Shown: positions 26,679-35,269 of the stretch, piece by piece
Layout: each line of letters begins with the position of its first letter
Position numbering within the stretch: position 1 is the stretch's first letter
Assembly (NCBI GenBank): GCA_020054235.1
Contig: JAGVLQ010000026.1
Span: 1-64,000 of the forward strand
DNA from: Candidatus Babeliales bacterium
GTDB lineage: Bacteria > Babelota > Babeliae > Babelales > JACPOV01
DNA: 64,000 bases
Direction of reading: 5' to 3'
The notes under the pieces: model-generated
What the model was told of the DNA's origin: nothing
Database searches by the model: none
What the model saw: only the letters and a program-made list of their open reading frames with translations
Made by a program: the position numbers and the translations under genes

Positions 26679-28652
26679 TCAAAGAGGGTTAGGGGTAAAA
26701 AATATGGAGCTTTTAAACTTTTTATGATCGATTATGCGTATAAGATCGATCAATTGACTAAAATTTTCAGCTTTCAGATAAATTTTGCGTAGGAAATAAT
26801 TTTTGATTTTATATACAGGGGGAAGTGCCGGGCCAAGAAGAGTGATGTTAAATTTTTTGTTTTTTATTTGTATAGAAAGGAGTAGTGCTAAACTCCGTGC
26901 ATCATTGTTAATAATATTTTCATCATCAAATTTTAGCTCAAGCTCTGCCAATCGTATACAGGGTGGATATTGTGCGGCTTGTCGTGCTTGTAGTTCTTGA
27001 TTATAAAATTCCAGATAATTGACTTCATGTATGTAATCAAATATGCGATGATCCATCATTGTTTGTACAATAACTAAGCTATCAGCGCGCTCGCGTCCTG
27101 CGCGGCCAGCAACCTGAATTATTTGTTGTAATGTTGTTTCTGCAGCATTATAGAGAGGAAAATGCAAATTCAAATCAGCCCACAAAATGCCTACTAACGT
27201 TACATTCGGAAAATGATAACCCTTGGTTATTGTTTGTGTGCCAACTAAAATATCAAGATTGCCGGAAGAGAAATCATCCATAGTTTTTTGCCAATTTTTT
27301 TTGTTGATTGTGCTATCAAGGTCAGCACGACCTATGCGTGCTGTTGGCAAGAGATTTTGTAAAAGTGAAACTAATTGTTGTGTGCCAATTCCTTTTTTTA
27401 TAAATTGCGAAGCTGATGCCTTGCAAGTTATGCATTCTTGAGGCAATTGTATAGTTACATCGCAATAATGACAGCGTAAAATATTGTCTTGATGCAATGT
27501 TAAGCTTACGGAGCAGCTTGAACAATTAAAAATAAAACTACATGCTTTACATTGTACAAAAAAACTAAACCCACGCCGGTTTAAAAAAATAATACTTTGC
27601 TCTTTCTTTGCAAGCCTATCTTTTAATGCTTGTTCTAAATCCCGCGTGATCCAGAAATTGCGTCGTTGTTTTTTGTCATTTAATAGTACTGTTTTTATAG
27701 TAGGAAAAGCACCAGCAAACCGTTTTTTTAATTGAAAAAAATGCCATTCTTTTGTTTTGACCTGATGCAATGTTTGTACAGATGGTGTCGCCGAACCAAG
27801 TACGATAGGTATTTGGTAGCGTTGCGCACGCAGGAGAGCAGCTTCCTTACTATTAATTTTAGGGTGTTTTTTTTCTTGGTAGCCAGTTTCATGTTCTTCA
27901 TCAACTAAAATCAAACCAAGATGGGCAATGGGTAGCAAAATGGGCAAGTGCACACCAATAATAAGCATCGGTTCTTGTGCAAGTAATTTTTGCCACAATA
28001 TTCTTTTTTCTTTAATGCTAGTTGCAGAATGAAAACTAAAAATAGGTACTTCTGAAGGCAATTGCTTTTTTAATAATTGGGTAAATTGAACGGCTAAGCT
28101 TACTTCTGGTAATAATAACAAGACTGCCTTTTTTTCTGCAATTGCCGTAGTTATGCATGCTTTATAAATTTCCGTTTTACCTGACCCAGTGACGCCATGC
28201 AATACTGTTGGGACAAATTGTGGATGCTTAATATGCGGTATTAAAAAATCAACTACCTGCTGTTGTTCATCAGTTAAAATAATTTTTTTTTCTATTTTTT
28301 TGGTATTAGAAGTTTTTTCTTTCTGTTCTCGTTTGAGTTCTTTTTGCACCATGAATTGGCGCATGCGTTTGATAAAATGCAAGGGTGAAACGCAATAGTA
28401 TCCAGCGAGTTTATGAATAAATGCTTGATAATTGCTGTCAACAGGAAAGGCTTCTAGTTCAAGCGCTTTTTTTATGGCAAAAGGAACCTCTGGTTTTTGT
28501 AATACAATGTTTTCTATCATTGCCGGTAATTTTGTGGTGCGAAAAGGCACTTTAACCGCTGCCCCAATAAAGACATGCTGTTGCCATTCCGGTGGAACTT
28601 CATACCAGAGTGGCTCAGGAAATCCTTTTAAAAGGCGGACTTGAATGTACAT
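26679..28652 (-). CDS. priA: Primosomal replication-restart helicase PriA
   Basis: A 657-residue superfamily 2 helicase. The N-terminal 3'-DNA-binding domain is followed by Walker A G-V-T-G-S-G-K-T-E, D-E-E-H (motif II), G-S-A-T-P-S (motif III), the cysteine-rich zinc insert (C-K-A-C, C-S-S-C, C-H-Y-C, C-I-T-C) and Q-V-A-G-R-A-G-R (motif VI). It reloads replication forks after stalling. It is slightly shorter than the roughly 730-residue E. coli protein, mainly at the N-terminal and linker regions. No other primosome genes are adjacent. Confidence 0.96.
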   Translation of the reverse strand: MYIQVRLLKGFPEPLWYEVPPEWQQHVFIGAAVKVPFRTTKLPAMIENIVLQKPEVPFAIKKALELEAFPVDSNYQAFIHKLAGYYCVSPLHFIKRMRQFMVQKELKREQKEKTSNTKKIEKKIILTDEQQQVVDFLIPHIKHPQFVPTVLHGVTGSGKTEIYKACITTAIAEKKAVLLLLPEVSLAVQFTQLLKKQLPSEVPIFSFHSATSIKEKRILWQKLLAQEPMLIIGVHLPILLPIAHLGLILVDEEHETGYQEKKHPKINSKEAALLRAQRYQIPIVLGSATPSVQTLHQVKTKEWHFFQLKKRFAGAFPTIKTVLLNDKKQRRNFWITRDLEQALKDRLAKKEQSIIFLNRRGFSFFVQCKACSFIFNCSSCSVSLTLHQDNILRCHYCDVTIQLPQECITCKASASQFIKKGIGTQQLVSLLQNLLPTARIGRADLDSTINKKNWQKTMDDFSSGNLDILVGTQTITKGYHFPNVTLVGILWADLNLHFPLYNAAETTLQQIIQVAGRAGRERADSLVIVQTMMDHRIFDYIHEVNYLEFYNQELQARQAAQYPPCIRLAELELKFDDENIINNDARSLALLLSIQIKNKKFNITLLGPALPPVYKIKNYFLRKIYLKAENFSQLIDLIRIIDHKKFKSSIFFTPNPL

Positions 28653-29408
28653 AAAAAATGCTTTTTTTTAAATTAATTTTTTTATTTAAGTGTAACAATT
28701 CTTGTTTTAAAAATCTTTTTTTCTTTGAAATTTGTATAAACTTCACCTGTTTATCTTTTTACTCTGTCTTACGGCTTTGCGGGCAGCATAAGGAGTGTTG
28801 TTTGGTCAACAGCCCTTAACCCTAGACCACATAATCCTTCGACAAGCTCAGGATGAACGGAGTGAAGAGTGAGCGCAGCGTTTACTACTGAGTTGATCGA
28901 AGTATCAGGATGAGCGGAGAAAAAAATTCCGAGCATACTGAGTGATTTACGTAGTAAATTGTATCGAAGTATCTACGCTTATAACTCGCCTCTAATTTTT
29001 ACCAGTAAAAATTCAGAGTCTCATACAGATAAGCTAATTAGGTTAAAATATCTAATTTAACTATTTTTTTATTTTGAAGCGCTCGAATGGGAAGTTTTCT
29101 TACGAAAACTTTGCTCTCGCGAGTCAAAATTATTTTTTCTACGAAAAAAAATTAATTTAATTCTGCGAGAGATGAGCGATAGCAGCCTGCCCGCCGAAGC
29201 TTTATGCGAAGGCAGGGTACAAGCAAAAAAATATTGGTCCCCCGGAAGGGGCGTGAGATAGATATAGGAGAGAAGTTAGTGGCCATGAAAATTTTTTTTG
29301 CATTTTATAAATGCATTTAAAAAAAACTATAGAAATAAAAATCATTGAATTTCAAACAGTAGTCTTCTTACAGTTAAAGAAAGAAAATTTTTTTAAAAAA
29401 AGAAAACT
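28653..29408. repeat. Gene-free, repeat-rich intergenic block
   Basis: This 756-base stretch holds no credible gene. It contains the dispersed-repeat motif CTTCGACAAGCTCAGGATGA at 28837-28856 and a related copy at 28896-28917. A hairpin with arms CCTGCC/GGCAGG spans 29186-29216. An inverted pair CTCTCGC/GCGAGAG lies at 29114-29120 and 29165-29171. A small palindrome TGCATTT-TAT-AAATGCA lies near 29310-29326. It looks like a landing zone for short palindromic elements. Confidence 0.7.
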
Positions 29409-30347
29409 ATGATAAAAAAAAACTATCTAATTTTTTTCCTATTTTTCTCCAACATACAAGCAATTAGCTTAGTATATAACTTGAAACTACGAAGAACCTT
29501 TCCTGATTTGCATGACATTTTAAAGAAAAAAGATTCGCCCATATGGATTGCTACCAGCGTTCCGATTGCCTATACCAGAGATAGAACAATTAATAATACT
29601 TTTTTTGGCATTAATGCTCAAGAAAATCGTTGGCTCGTTGGATCACTTTTTAATATTCGTGTTTCACCGCGCAGATCATGGTGGCTTGAGCTTACAACGG
29701 GGCTTGAGCATGAAAAAGCGCGTTCCCGCGGAACGCCAAATTTTACGGTCTCACGCACAGGTCTTGATGATATTGTTCTTTCGGGTGGTTATAATTTGTT
29801 TTTTTCAAAAAAGTGGCAGGCTGTTGTGTTTGGGCTTGTCGGTGCGCCAACAACGAGAAAAATTTCGCCCTTTGAAGCACAAGATACCTTAGTTGGAACG
29901 CGTTTTTATGGTGCAGGAATTGGCTCTGAAATTTCTTATGCGTTTATGCAAAATTTAAAGCATGGATTACTGATGTTTCTGCAAAATCGTTTTTTACATT
30001 TTTTTGATCGAAAATTTCAACCAATTTTACCAGCAGATGCTAAAATTAAACCTGGCAATGTAACCGATATTTTATTAGCATTGCGTTATCGCTATTTAAA
30101 GAATAATATTGAAGTTGGTTTTAACCCAACTTTTTTTACTAACCAAGCTTTAGTATTTCCAGCACATAGTATAGAATCTAAGGCCTTTGTTCGTCACAGT
30201 TTTTTTATGCGGCTTAATCATATTTCTCCAAAACTTCCATTTTTTGAAAAGCCAGGTCAGCTTGGCACAGGCTTTTTAATAAGCCGTGCAAAAAAATTTA
30301 ATACAAAAATTGCATCATGGTGGGTTAGTGGTAGTGTTGTCTTTTAA
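29409..30347 (+). CDS. Putative outer-membrane beta-barrel protein
   Basis: A 312-residue protein with a signal peptide (LIFFLFFSNIQA) and alternating hydrophobic/polar strands (W-L-V-G-S-L-F-N-I-R-V, W-W-L-E-L-T-T-G-L, W-Q-A-V-V-F-G-L-V). The C-terminus is W-W-V-S-G-S-V-V-F. A terminal phenylalanine on a final beta-strand is the classic signal for outer-membrane assembly. No specific porin family is recognised. The next gene starts 20 bases downstream with a strong ribosome-binding site, so they may be co-transcribed. Confidence 0.7.
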   Translation: MIKKNYLIFFLFFSNIQAISLVYNLKLRRTFPDLHDILKKKDSPIWIATSVPIAYTRDRTINNTFFGINAQENRWLVGSLFNIRVSPRRSWWLELTTGLEHEKARSRGTPNFTVSRTGLDDIVLSGGYNLFFSKKWQAVVFGLVGAPTTRKISPFEAQDTLVGTRFYGAGIGSEISYAFMQNLKHGLLMFLQNRFLHFFDRKFQPILPADAKIKPGNVTDILLALRYRYLKNNIEVGFNPTFFTNQALVFPAHSIESKAFVRHSFFMRLNHISPKLPFFEKPGQLGTGFLISRAKKFNTKIASWWVSGSVVF

Positions 30348-30367
30348 TTTTAAAAAAGGAGAAGGTT

Positions 30368-30991
30368 ATGTGTTTTTCTGCTTCTGCAAGCTTTAGTGCA
30401 GCGGGAATTCTTGCAATTATCGGAATGATTACCGTGCAAAAAGCAAAAGAACGTTATCGTATGTTTTCATGTATTCCTATGATTTTTGCCTTACAGCAAA
30501 TCACTGAGGGGCTTTTGTGGCTTTCTTTTGAAAATTCCATGCTTATGAAGTATGAATCATTTTTTACGTATAGTTTTCTTTTTTTTGCATTTATTCTCTG
30601 GCCCATATGGGTTCCATTGTCAGTGTATAGAATTGAACCCAGAAGTAGTAAAAAATTGTGGCTAGGCCTTTGTAGTTTAAGTGGTATTTTTATTGCCTTT
30701 TCATTATTTTCTTATTTATATACCTATGGAGCGAATGCCTCGGTTCTTGATCATCATATTATTTATACCATGTTTTATCCTGAAGTTTTAGTAATGCCTG
30801 GTACGGCTCTGTATTTGATTGCAACCATTATTCCTTTTTTTATTTCAAGTATGCGCTGGGGTTGGTTGTTTGGTGTGACTCTTTTTCTTTCGTATCTAGT
30901 AACCATTTATTTTTATTACCAAGCTTTTGTTTCGGTTTGGTGTTTTTTTGCAGCGCTTTTGAGTATTTTGGTTTTGCTTATTCTCCCATAA
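30368..30991 (+). CDS. DUF6629-like multi-pass membrane protein
   Basis: A 207-residue inner-membrane protein opening with M-C-F-S-A-S-A-S-F and I-P-M-I-F-A-L-Q-Q-I-T-E-G, the hallmark of the DUF6629 family of unknown function. About six or seven hydrophobic segments cover the whole length. AAAGGAG lies seven bases before the ATG. The function is not known for the family. Confidence 0.75.
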   Translation: MCFSASASFSAAGILAIIGMITVQKAKERYRMFSCIPMIFALQQITEGLLWLSFENSMLMKYESFFTYSFLFFAFILWPIWVPLSVYRIEPRSSKKLWLGLCSLSGIFIAFSLFSYLYTYGANASVLDHHIIYTMFYPEVLVMPGTALYLIATIIPFFISSMRWGWLFGVTLFLSYLVTIYFYYQAFVSVWCFFAALLSILVLLILP

Positions 30992-31107
30992 CATTGTGTT
31001 GTTTATTTAAATTGAGTAGGGTGCATAGGTTATCTTTGCACTCTGCATTTTTTTTAAATATCAGTTTTTGTAATCATTTGTTACAATAGTAAGGTCTTAA
31101 CTGTTCG

Positions 31108-32283
31108 ATGTTCTATTCGGATTGTATGCAAAAAATTAACAAAAATTTATTATCTATTTTACATCTAACTAATAATTATCGCCCCTATTGCTCTGGTGTT
31201 GCCAATTCTCTTGATCAATTGCATAGGCAGCTTTTGGCAATTGGGCATAAATCGAATATTGTTACCTTAGATTTTTTGGGCAATAATGAAACGGAAAAAA
31301 ATGTAATACGGTTATTTTCACCGATTCGCTTTACGTATAATAAAAATCCGATGGCAATTCCTTTATTGCCTTATCGCGAAGTAAAAAATATTATTCAACA
31401 TTCTAAACCAGATTTAGTTCATGTGCATCATCCTTTTTTGCTTGGTAAGATTGGCTTAGATGTTGCTCAAAAATATCAGATTCCAGTTGTTTTTACTTAC
31501 CATACGCAGTATGAAAAATATGTGCACTATATTCCTTTGCCTGAAATGATTACGCAGCCGATTGTCCTTAAATTAGTGCATGATTTTTGCAATAAAGTTG
31601 ATGGTATAATAGCACCAAGCCAAACAATAAAAGAGGCTATTGAAAAATATTCTGCAAAACCTATTCAAGTTATACCGAGTGGCATTGATCAGATTTTTTT
31701 TGGAAACGTATCAAAAAAAATTGGTAAAAAGCCGTTGCAATTGTTATCGGTAAGTCGTTTTGTAAAAGAAAAGAATATCGAATTTTTATTGCATGTTATG
31801 CAAAGTCTTTCGGTAGAAAGTTCCTTGACATTAGTTGGTTATGGTGCCCATGAAGAATTTTTACGCTTTTATGCCTTTCAAAAACTTGGCTTAAAGGAAA
31901 CTCAAATTAAATTTTGTATTAAACCTACAAAAGATGAATTACAAGAGCAGTACAAGCAAGCAGATTTTTTTATTTTTGCTTCAACAACCGAAACGCAAGG
32001 ATTAGTTTTAGCCGAAGCAATGGCATGTGGTACGCCCGTTATTGCCGTGGATGCCATAGGATCTCGTGATATTATTAAGAATGGCCATAATGGTTTTTTA
32101 GTAACGCATGAAGAAGAAATGTGTAAAGCAATAGCTTACCTTAATGAGCATCACGATGAATATCAAAATTTTTCAAAAAACGCTTGGTATACAGCGCAAA
32201 ACTATAGAGCAGAAATTTTGGCAAAAAAAGTTACCGCTTTTTATGAAGCTATTATTGCTAATCGGAAGTCTGAATTAATTTAA
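31108..32283 (+). CDS. GT4-family glycosyltransferase (diacylglycerol glucosyltransferase-like)
   Basis: A 391-residue retaining GT-B enzyme. Features: N-terminal N-Y-R-P-Y-C-S-G-V-A, V-H-V-H-H-P-F, I-P-S-G-I-D at the domain junction, and the C-terminal donor-site motif E-x7-E (T-Q-G-L-V-L-A-E-A-M-A-C-G-T-P-V). The overall pattern resembles 1,2-diacylglycerol 3-glucosyltransferases and related lipid or glycan glycosyltransferases. It would act on the cytoplasmic face of the inner membrane. ATG 31126 is an alternative start. Its 3' end overlaps the convergent DUF1653 gene by 26 bases. Confidence 0.85.
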   Translation: MFYSDCMQKINKNLLSILHLTNNYRPYCSGVANSLDQLHRQLLAIGHKSNIVTLDFLGNNETEKNVIRLFSPIRFTYNKNPMAIPLLPYREVKNIIQHSKPDLVHVHHPFLLGKIGLDVAQKYQIPVVFTYHTQYEKYVHYIPLPEMITQPIVLKLVHDFCNKVDGIIAPSQTIKEAIEKYSAKPIQVIPSGIDQIFFGNVSKKIGKKPLQLLSVSRFVKEKNIEFLLHVMQSLSVESSLTLVGYGAHEEFLRFYAFQKLGLKETQIKFCIKPTKDELQEQYKQADFFIFASTTETQGLVLAEAMACGTPVIAVDAIGSRDIIKNGHNGFLVTHEEEMCKAIAYLNEHHDEYQNFSKNAWYTAQNYRAEILAKKVTAFYEAIIANRKSELI

Positions 32284-32578
32284 AACGTGGCTCCAATTTG
32301 CCATCAAATTCTATTGTTTCAAGGAACTTTGTAAGAGAGCGTGTAAAAATCGGATTTTTTCCAAGTTTAGGATCTTCGTAAAGCCCTTGGTAGACAACCC
32401 ACTCTTCAAGCTCATTAGCTTCACTGTTCCAAACAACCATTAAAATTTTATAGCGCATTCCTTTATAATGTTGATAAAGGCTGTTTGGGATGATCTGTTT
32501 AGGATTTTCTAATTGCATAGCACTGAGTCCTTTTTCTAGAGAAAGAAAAAAAATTAACGTTAAAATTAGTTTTTTCAT
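32258..32578 (-). CDS. Exported DUF1653-domain protein
   Basis: A protein of about 106 residues with a signal peptide (KKLILTLIFFLSLEKGLSA) followed by a DUF1653 domain: Y-Q-H-Y-K-G-M-R-Y, W-V-V-Y-Q-G-L-Y, T-R-S-L-T-K-F and P-R-F-K-L-I. DUF1653 proteins are usually short and cytoplasmic, so a leader is unusual. The function of the family is unknown. An in-frame ATG at 32599 would add seven residues and cannot be excluded. The coding ends overlap by 26 bases with the convergent glycosyltransferase. Confidence 0.78.
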   Translation of the reverse strand: MKKLILTLIFFLSLEKGLSAMQLENPKQIIPNSLYQHYKGMRYKILMVVWNSEANELEEWVVYQGLYEDPKLGKNPIFTRSLTKFLETIEFDGKLEPRFKLIQTSD

Positions 32579-32722
32579 GATTATTTTTTTCTTTATCATA
32601 ATATTTTTAGATCAATTTTTTATATTTTAAAATAGATAATATTACGTTGCAAATTTGAGATGTATTGTTATCATGCAAATAACATGATTGTTAGTTTAAA
32701 TAAATCTAAAGAAAGGAGCATT

Positions 32723-33085
32723 ATGAAAAAAAGTTTTTTATTATTATTTCCCTTGATAGCTGGCGGTTTGTCTTTATATGCAAAGGAGCTATCATCTCCT
32801 TCAGAGAGCATTGAAATTATTATTCGTATAAACAGACCGTGCCCTGAAGATGATTGTAATCGTGAAGTATGGGACAAAATGGTTGAAGATGTATGTTCTG
32901 TCGCAAGTTCTTGCCAGGGATGTACGTCAAGAACTTTTGAACCCATGGTTGATGCACTTTCTAGCTGTATTAAAGCTGTCGGAAAAATTATGAATACTGA
33001 TCCTGACGTTCGTGGAGAAATTAGCATTACTGTTAAAGATGACTTACAGCAAGGGTTTATGGGTCAAATACGTCGTGATAATTAA
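32723..33085 (+). CDS. Small secreted protein with cysteine pairs, unknown
   Basis: A 120-residue protein starting at ATG 32723, after an AAAGGAG ribosome-binding site. A signal peptide (SFLLLFPLIAGGLSLYA) precedes a mature part with cysteines in C-P-E-D-D-C, D-V-C, S-S-C-Q-G-C and S-C, consistent with disulphides. I recognise no family. A terminator follows directly. Confidence 0.7.
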   Translation: MKKSFLLLFPLIAGGLSLYAKELSSPSESIEIIIRINRPCPEDDCNREVWDKMVEDVCSVASSCQGCTSRTFEPMVDALSSCIKAVGKIMNTDPDVRGEISITVKDDLQQGFMGQIRRDN

Positions 33086-33093
33086 TTAAAATT

Positions 33094-33135
33094 AAAAAAT
33101 GGCTCGAGTTTTTCGGGCTGGTGCCATTTTTTCTT
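33094..33135 (+). terminator. Rho-independent terminator
   Basis: Outer stem AAAAAATGGC (33094-33103) with GCCATTTTTT (33123-33132); an inner stem CTCGA/TCGGG extends it with G-T pairs. The distal arm supplies the T-run. Confidence 0.7.
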
Positions 33136-33215
33136 GCGCTGGTTTTTTAAAAAAAGAGCTTCTAGCTAGCACATAGCAGGTGTTCAAACCTTTGAAAACA
33201 TGCTACAATAGAAGC

Positions 33216-35171
33216 ATGAAAACCTTTACTTTAAAAGCACCGTTTCCGCCTTCTGGGAGCCAACCTGAAGCAATAAAAAAGCTTACTGCAGGTAGGCCAG
33301 GCAAATCGACTCTGATCGGGGTGACCGGGTCAGGAAAAACCTACACCATGGCAAACGTTATTGCCAACCAGAATAAACCGGTTTTGGTGCTTTCTCCTAA
33401 CAAAACATTAGCGGCGCAGCTTTATGAAGAGTTCACCTTATTTTTTCCTGAAAATAAGGTGTGTTACTTTGTTAGCTATTATGATTATTACCAACCGGAA
33501 TCTTATTTGCCGGCGCAGGATATTTATATTGCTAAGGAAACCAAGGTTAATAGTGAAATTGAGCGTCTGCGCATTGAAGCTACCGCTTCTTTGATTAATC
33601 GCAACGACACCATTATTATTTCTTCAGTTTCCAGTATTTATTCGTTGGGTAACCCGCATGATTATCGTGCCTTGAGTTTGCATCTTAAAAAGGGACAATT
33701 TTTCAAGCGCTCTGATCTGATTCGTCAACTGTTGTTTATTCAATATGAGCGCAATGATGTACAAAAATTGCCAGGAACCTTTCAAGTCCTTGGGAATACG
33801 ATTGAAGTCAATTTGCCGTATCAAAAAGAAAAATTGCGTATTGAGCTCTTTGGCGAAACTATCGACGGTCTGTATTGGGTTGATAAAATGAACAACTCAG
33901 TTCTGATGGAGCTTGATAACACTATTGTATTTCCAGCAAAACATTTTGTCACCACCCAAGAAAAAAAAGATGCTGCAATTGCCAGCATTCAAGAAGAACT
34001 TGATGCTTGGTTGCCACAGATGCCAAATCCATTGTATCAAGAGCGAATCAAACAGCGTGTTTCGCATGATCTTGAAATGCTCCAAGAAATGGGCTATTGC
34101 TCAGGTATTGAAAATTATTCAACGCACTTTGATGGGAGAAAATCGGGTGAAGCGCCATTCTGTTTATTTGATTTCTTTCCTAAAGATTTTTTACTTATTA
34201 TTGATGAATCTCATATTACGGTGCCGCAATTGCGCGGCATGTATCATGGTGATCGTTCACGCAAGCAAGCATTGATTGATTATGGTTTTCGTTTACCTTC
34301 AGCGCGTGATAATCGTCCTTTAAAATTTGAAGAAATTGAAAACTATTTCAATGATGTGGTATTTGTTTCTGCAACGCCGGGTGATTATGAATTACAACAA
34401 TCCAAACAAATAGTCGAGCAGCTTATTCGACCTACTGGTCTTGTTGATCCAATAGTTGAAGTCAAGCCGCGTGAAAATCAGATGCAGCATTTGATTGAAC
34501 AAATTAAAGAAACGAAGAAAAAAGGATATCGTTCCTTGATCATGGTGATGACCAAAAAGTTGGCAGAGCAACTTGCTACGTATTTGGAAGAGCAGCAAAT
34601 AAAAGTCTGTTATTTGCACAGTGAACTGAAAACACCAAAGCGTACGGAACTGTTGCAAAAGTTGCGCCTCGGTATTTTTGATTGCCTTGTTGGCGTGAAC
34701 TTGTTGCGTGAAGGTATTGATTTGCCAGAAGTTGCGCTCGTAGCAATTATGGATGCAGATGTTGAGAGCTTTTTGCGGGACTACCGCTCACTTATTCAGA
34801 TTATGGGTCGCGCAGCACGTAATACCGAATCAAAAGTGTTATTGTATGCTGACAAAATTACCAAATCAATGCGTGCAGCTATTGATGAAACAAAACGCCG
34901 CCGTGCAATGCAAGAAAAATATAATGCTGAGCATAATATTACGCCTGCAACCGTTAAGCGTGAAGTTGGTAAAACAATTACCAATTTACAAGCAGCGATT
35001 GCACAGGCATCTGCGCGTAAACGAAAAAATGTGCAGCAGTTGGCAGCTAAAGAACTACAATCAGAAATTCTGCGCATTGAAGCCGAAATGCATGAAGCAG
35101 CAGAAATGCTTGATTTTGAAAAAGCTATTGCGTTACGTGAACAGTGGCATGAAATGAAAAAGCAACTTTAG
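33216..35171 (+). CDS. uvrB: Excinuclease ABC subunit B
   Basis: A 651-residue nucleotide-excision-repair helicase. Walker A G-V-T-G-S-G-K-T-Y, the beta-hairpin Y-Y-D-Y-Y-Q-P-E-S-Y, D-E-S-H (motif II), V-S-A-T-P-G, Q-I-M-G-R-A-A-R (motif VI) and the C-terminal UVR coiled coil (E-A-E-M-H-E-A-A-E-M-L-D-F-E-K-A) are all present. I choose ATG 33216 (MKTFTLKAPFPP), the normal N-terminus. An extended -10 (TGC-TACAAT, 33201-33209) ends only seven bases before this ATG, so the mRNA may be nearly leaderless. uvrA and uvrC are not in the window. Confidence 0.97.
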   Translation: MKTFTLKAPFPPSGSQPEAIKKLTAGRPGKSTLIGVTGSGKTYTMANVIANQNKPVLVLSPNKTLAAQLYEEFTLFFPENKVCYFVSYYDYYQPESYLPAQDIYIAKETKVNSEIERLRIEATASLINRNDTIIISSVSSIYSLGNPHDYRALSLHLKKGQFFKRSDLIRQLLFIQYERNDVQKLPGTFQVLGNTIEVNLPYQKEKLRIELFGETIDGLYWVDKMNNSVLMELDNTIVFPAKHFVTTQEKKDAAIASIQEELDAWLPQMPNPLYQERIKQRVSHDLEMLQEMGYCSGIENYSTHFDGRKSGEAPFCLFDFFPKDFLLIIDESHITVPQLRGMYHGDRSRKQALIDYGFRLPSARDNRPLKFEEIENYFNDVVFVSATPGDYELQQSKQIVEQLIRPTGLVDPIVEVKPRENQMQHLIEQIKETKKKGYRSLIMVMTKKLAEQLATYLEEQQIKVCYLHSELKTPKRTELLQKLRLGIFDCLVGVNLLREGIDLPEVALVAIMDADVESFLRDYRSLIQIMGRAARNTESKVLLYADKITKSMRAAIDETKRRRAMQEKYNAEHNITPATVKREVGKTITNLQAAIAQASARKRKNVQQLAAKELQSEILRIEAEMHEAAEMLDFEKAIALREQWHEMKKQL

Positions 35172-35269
35172 CTTTTCCATTGTTGAGAAAAGGACTTAGA
35201 ATTGAAAAAGTAGGTAAATAGATTAAGGTTGAAAGGTGAAAAGAAAAAATAATCTTAAAAGAGGGTTTT

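Noticed and set aside
34753-35157. A 134-codon plus-strand frame within uvrB
   Set aside because: It lies wholly inside uvrB in another frame, with no ribosome-binding site and no domain.
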